A stretch of 7,236 bases of DNA from Candidatus Shapirobacteria bacterium CG2_30_35_20 (GTDB lineage: Bacteria > Patescibacteriota > Microgenomatia > UBA12405): NCBI GenBank assembly GCA_001873665.1, contig MNZO01000049.1, positions 1 to 7,236 on the forward strand, read 5' to 3'. Shown here piece by piece: positions 5,586 to 7,236 of this stretch. The stretch's first letter is position 1. Each line of letters opens with the position of its first letter. Made by a program: the position numbers and the translations under genes. Below the pieces are notes generated by a model, which had not been told where the DNA came from, did no database searches, and worked only from the letters and a program-made list of their open reading frames with translations.

Positions 5586-6442
5586 AACCAGATTTTTATG
5601 AAACACTAGGGCTAAGTAAAGGTGCGACGAGTGCCGATATCAAGTCGGCATATCGCAAAAAAGCCATGGAATTTCATCCCGACCGCAACAAATCACCCGA
5701 TGCTGAGGAAAAATTTAAAGAAATCAATGGTGCTTATGAGGTGCTTTCTAACCCTCAAAAAAAGCAAGCCTACGACCAATTTGGTCATGCCGCCTTTGAC
5801 CCATCCTCAGCTGGTAGTAATTTTGGTGGTCATACCTACACCCAACAAAACGGTCCGTTTAACTTTACTTGGCAAAGTAGTCAAAGAGGTGGCAACGACG
5901 ACTTTGATTTTGGTGGATTTAGCAATCCTTTTGATGTTTTTGAACAATTCTTCGGAGGAGGTGGCATGGGGCAACAAAGTCGTTCCCGTCAAGTTCCTAC
6001 TTACAAAATTAAATTATCTTTTATCGATGCTGCCAATGGTTGTAAAAAAGAAATTGTTTTGGACGGTGAACATCGCAAAGTTACTATTCCTGCCGGGGTT
6101 GACGATGGTCAACGCATCAAATTTGGCGATTTTATTTTATACATCGACGTTCTGCCCGACAAAATTTTTACCCGTGAGGGCAACAATTTATTTGTTAATC
6201 AAGATATTACCCTAGTACAAGCCATTTTAGGTGACGAACTTTCTGTTCCTACTCTCGATAAACCTCTCAAAATTCGTATTAAACCTGGTACCCAACCCGG
6301 CACCCTCATCCGTCTCCGCGGTCACGGAATTACTGATGTCCAAGGTTTTGGCAAAGGCGATCTCTACATCCGCCTCAATCTCTTTATCCCCACCAAACTA
6401 ACCACACGTCAAAAAGAATTAATCAAAGAACTTGGTTTGTAG
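5582..6442 (+). CDS. dnaJ: DnaJ-class co-chaperone without zinc finger (type II)
   Basis: J-domain protein that delivers substrate to DnaK and stimulates its ATPase. The 286-aa product has a J domain at about 4-68 with the catalytic HPD at 32-34 and the helix motif YRKKAMEFHPD (24-34), and a G/F-rich region at about 67-135 with GGFSNPFDVFEQFFGGGG (111-128). Substrate-binding C-terminal domains I and II follow, with VTIPAGVDDGQRI (167-179) and RIKPGTQPGTLIRLRGHGI (232-250). The four CxxCxGxG zinc repeats of type I DnaJ are absent, making it CbpA/DNAJB-like in layout. In domain I the usual glycine-rich 'GxxGxxGGPPGDL' loop is also missing: QRIKFGDF (177-184) runs straight into LYIDVLP (186-192). 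It is the last gene of the operon and overlaps the upstream gene by 4 nt, with no Shine-Dalgarno. Because it is the DnaJ of the dnaK operon, the dnaJ name is used despite the type II layout. Confidence 0.92.
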   Translation: MKPDFYETLGLSKGATSADIKSAYRKKAMEFHPDRNKSPDAEEKFKEINGAYEVLSNPQKKQAYDQFGHAAFDPSSAGSNFGGHTYTQQNGPFNFTWQSSQRGGNDDFDFGGFSNPFDVFEQFFGGGGMGQQSRSRQVPTYKIKLSFIDAANGCKKEIVLDGEHRKVTIPAGVDDGQRIKFGDFILYIDVLPDKIFTREGNNLFVNQDITLVQAILGDELSVPTLDKPLKIRIKPGTQPGTLIRLRGHGITDVQGFGKGDLYIRLNLFIPTKLTTRQKELIKELGL

Positions 6443-6447
6443 TCTGC

Positions 6448-6562
6448 ACGTCATTGCGAGGAGCAAATATACAATAGCGACGTGGCAATCTCGATGGAAT
6501 TTAGAAAGCGCTTTCTATAACACTAACGAGATTACTTCGTCGAAGATTCCTCGCAATGACGT
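6448..6562. repeat. 115-bp dispersed palindromic repeat ('CGTCATTGCGAGGA' type)
   Basis: Perfect 15-bp terminal inverted repeats, acgtcattgcgagga (6448-6462) and tcctcgcaatgacgt (6548-6562), enclose a second imperfect pair (gacgtggcaatctcg at 6479-6493 against cgagattacttcgtc) and a central perfect 16-bp palindrome, tagaaagcgctttcta (6502-6517). I recognise the CGTCATTGCGAGGA...GGCAATCTC motif as a short non-coding dispersed repeat seen in many unrelated bacterial genomes. It starts 5 nt after the dnaJ stop. It encodes no protein and would fold into a long hairpin as RNA. Confidence 0.85.
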
Positions 6563-6585
6563 ATTTCACGATTTTTAGTGTTATA
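6516..6585. repeat. 11-bp inverted repeat bridging the palindrome and the -10 motif
   Basis: tataacactaa (6516-6526) and ttagtgttata (6575-6585) are perfect reverse complements. The first copy lies inside the palindromic repeat, the second overlaps the extended -10 motif outside it. In RNA, this pairing would compete with the main hairpin of the repeat. Confidence 0.5.
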
Positions 6586-6587
6586 AT
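6579..6587 (+). promoter_or_regulatory. Extended -10 promoter motif upstream of nusA
   Basis: TGTTATAAT is a perfect extended -10 (TGnTATAAT). No good -35 is found at 16-18 nt upstream; ATGACG (6556-6561) is a 4 of 6 match but with a 20-nt spacer. Extended -10 promoters can work without a -35. Transcription would begin near 6594, about 22 nt before the terminator stem. Confidence 0.5.
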
Positions 6588-6615
6588 AATCAAATTACAT
6601 AGTTTGCATCGGAAT

Positions 6616-6641
6616 GGGGCGGTAAAACGCCCCTTTTTTTT
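6616..6641 (+). terminator. Rho-independent terminator between dnaJ and nusA
   Basis: GGGGCG (6616-6621) and CGCCCC (6628-6633) form a 6-bp GC-only stem with loop GTAAAA, followed directly by eight T (6634-6641). This is a textbook intrinsic terminator on the + strand. It should end the heat-shock operon and separate it from nusA; if the extended -10 at 6579-6587 is active, it would also end a short leader RNA of about 48 nt. Confidence 0.9.
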
Positions 6642-6711
6642 GAAAACAGAAATTTATACATAAATTTCTCATTTCATTAAAAATTTTAAATTAAAAATTA
6701 AAAATTAGATT
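6642..6711. other. Low-complexity A/T leader before nusA
   Basis: The 70 nt before nusA are almost entirely A and T, with repeated 'ttaaaaa/aaaatt' units (6677-6706). No Shine-Dalgarno is visible before the ATG at 6712, and no -35/-10 pair stands out from this background, although a promoter could be hidden here. Confidence 0.5.
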
Positions 6712-7236
6712 ATGGATATCAAAAAACTACCAAAAACCGAATTTGCCTCAGCGGTGGCTCAAATTGCTGGTGAAAAAAATATTCCCGTTCAGGAAATACT
6801 CGATTCTATTGAAGCTGGTTTAATCTCCGCCTATAAACGTGACCAAAAAGAACATGGCATTATTGTCACCGACGACGCTGTTTTTGAAGTTGAGCTAGCT
6901 CCCGAATCTGGTTCATTTGCCATTTTTGAAATAACCGATAAAAAACGAATAGATGTTACTCCTCCCGGATTTGGTCGCATTGCTGCCGTTACTGCCAAAA
7001 ATGTCATTGATCAACGTATTCACGAAGCCGAAAAAGACACCATTATGGCCGAATATGTCCATAAAATCGGTTCTTTAGTCCAAGGCTATATTTTACGAAG
7101 TGATTCATACAAATTAACCGTAGGTATTGGCAAAACTGAAGGTATTTGTCCCAAAGACGAACAAATCCGCGGCGAAAATTTATCCCTGGGTAGCAAAAAA
7201 CAATTTTTAATTAAGTCAATTCATACTGACGCCGAT
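6712..7236 (+). CDS. nusA: Transcription termination/antitermination factor NusA, 5' part
   Basis: NusA binds RNA polymerase and controls pausing, termination and antitermination. The first 175 codons are open to the window edge with no stop. The N-terminal polymerase-binding domain contains EKNIPVQEILDSIEAGLISAYKR (21-43) and the hallmark FGRIAAVTAKNVIDQRI (87-103) followed by EAEKD (105-109). The S1 RNA-binding domain begins near 119, with GSLVQGYILR (120-129), LTVGIGKTEG (135-144) and EQIRGE (150-155). The KH domains lie beyond the window. The segment between the helical part and FGRIAA is shorter than in E. coli NusA, as in other compact genomes. It is separated from dnaJ by a strong terminator, so it probably has its own promoter. 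It starts with ATG and has no Shine-Dalgarno. Confidence 0.95.
   Translation, partial: MDIKKLPKTEFASAVAQIAGEKNIPVQEILDSIEAGLISAYKRDQKEHGIIVTDDAVFEVELAPESGSFAIFEITDKKRIDVTPPGFGRIAAVTAKNVIDQRIHEAEKDTIMAEYVHKIGSLVQGYILRSDSYKLTVGIGKTEGICPKDEQIRGENLSLGSKKQFLIKSIHTDAD

Noticed and set aside
5807..5992. Minus-strand open frame inside dnaJ
   Set aside because: Antisense to the G/F-rich region; its composition follows from repetitive Gly/Phe codons.
1..7236. Alternative genetic code (TGA read as an amino acid), as in some CPR lineages
   Set aside because: The only in-frame TGA at a gene end is a plausible stop (5583-5585, overlapping the dnaJ start), and no conserved protein here needs TGA decoded.

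Overview
The window is about 7.2 kb of AT-rich bacterial DNA with every recognisable gene on the + strand. Genes are tightly packed and proteins compact. No start codon has a Shine-Dalgarno sequence in front of it, several genes have A/T-rich 'aaaatATG' starts, and TGA is used as a normal stop. With the small type II DnaJ, shortened HrcA and GrpE, and dispersed palindromic repeats, this fits a Candidate Phyla Radiation (Patescibacteria) genome, possibly Microgenomates. That placement is inference from style and gene order, not a search result.

Layout: (1) 1-85 holds a repeat fragment and a weak candidate promoter. (2) 86-1627 is a two-gene unit, a membrane-anchored RmuC-family protein followed 3 nt later by a NYN/PIN-like nuclease-fold protein. 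(3) 1628-1919 is a 292-nt gap with a hairpin, a short duplicated remnant of the rmuC 3' end, a small palindromic repeat, and the heat-shock promoter overlapped by a CIRCE-like operator. (4) 1920-6442 is a chaperone operon: hrcA, grpE, dnaK, an unrecognised 116-aa gene, and dnaJ. (5) 6443-6711 holds a roughly 115-nt palindromic repeat of the 'CGTCATTGCGAGGA' type, an extended -10 motif and a strong rho-independent terminator. (6) 6712 to the end is the 5' part of nusA, cut by the window edge.

How it works together: HrcA should repress its own operon through the CIRCE-like operator, which lies inside a near-consensus promoter (TTGACA-17-TATGAT). The predicted transcription start is within a few nucleotides of the hrcA ATG, so the first gene is probably translated from a leaderless mRNA. 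DnaK, DnaJ and GrpE form the Hsp70 cycle. The small protein encoded between dnaK and dnaJ overlaps dnaJ by 4 nt (ATGA) and is the most interesting unknown, a candidate lineage-specific partner of the Hsp70 machine. The other notable signal is the rmuC-tail remnant exactly 660 bp downstream of its source, which records a past duplication or replacement at the rmuC-NYN locus.
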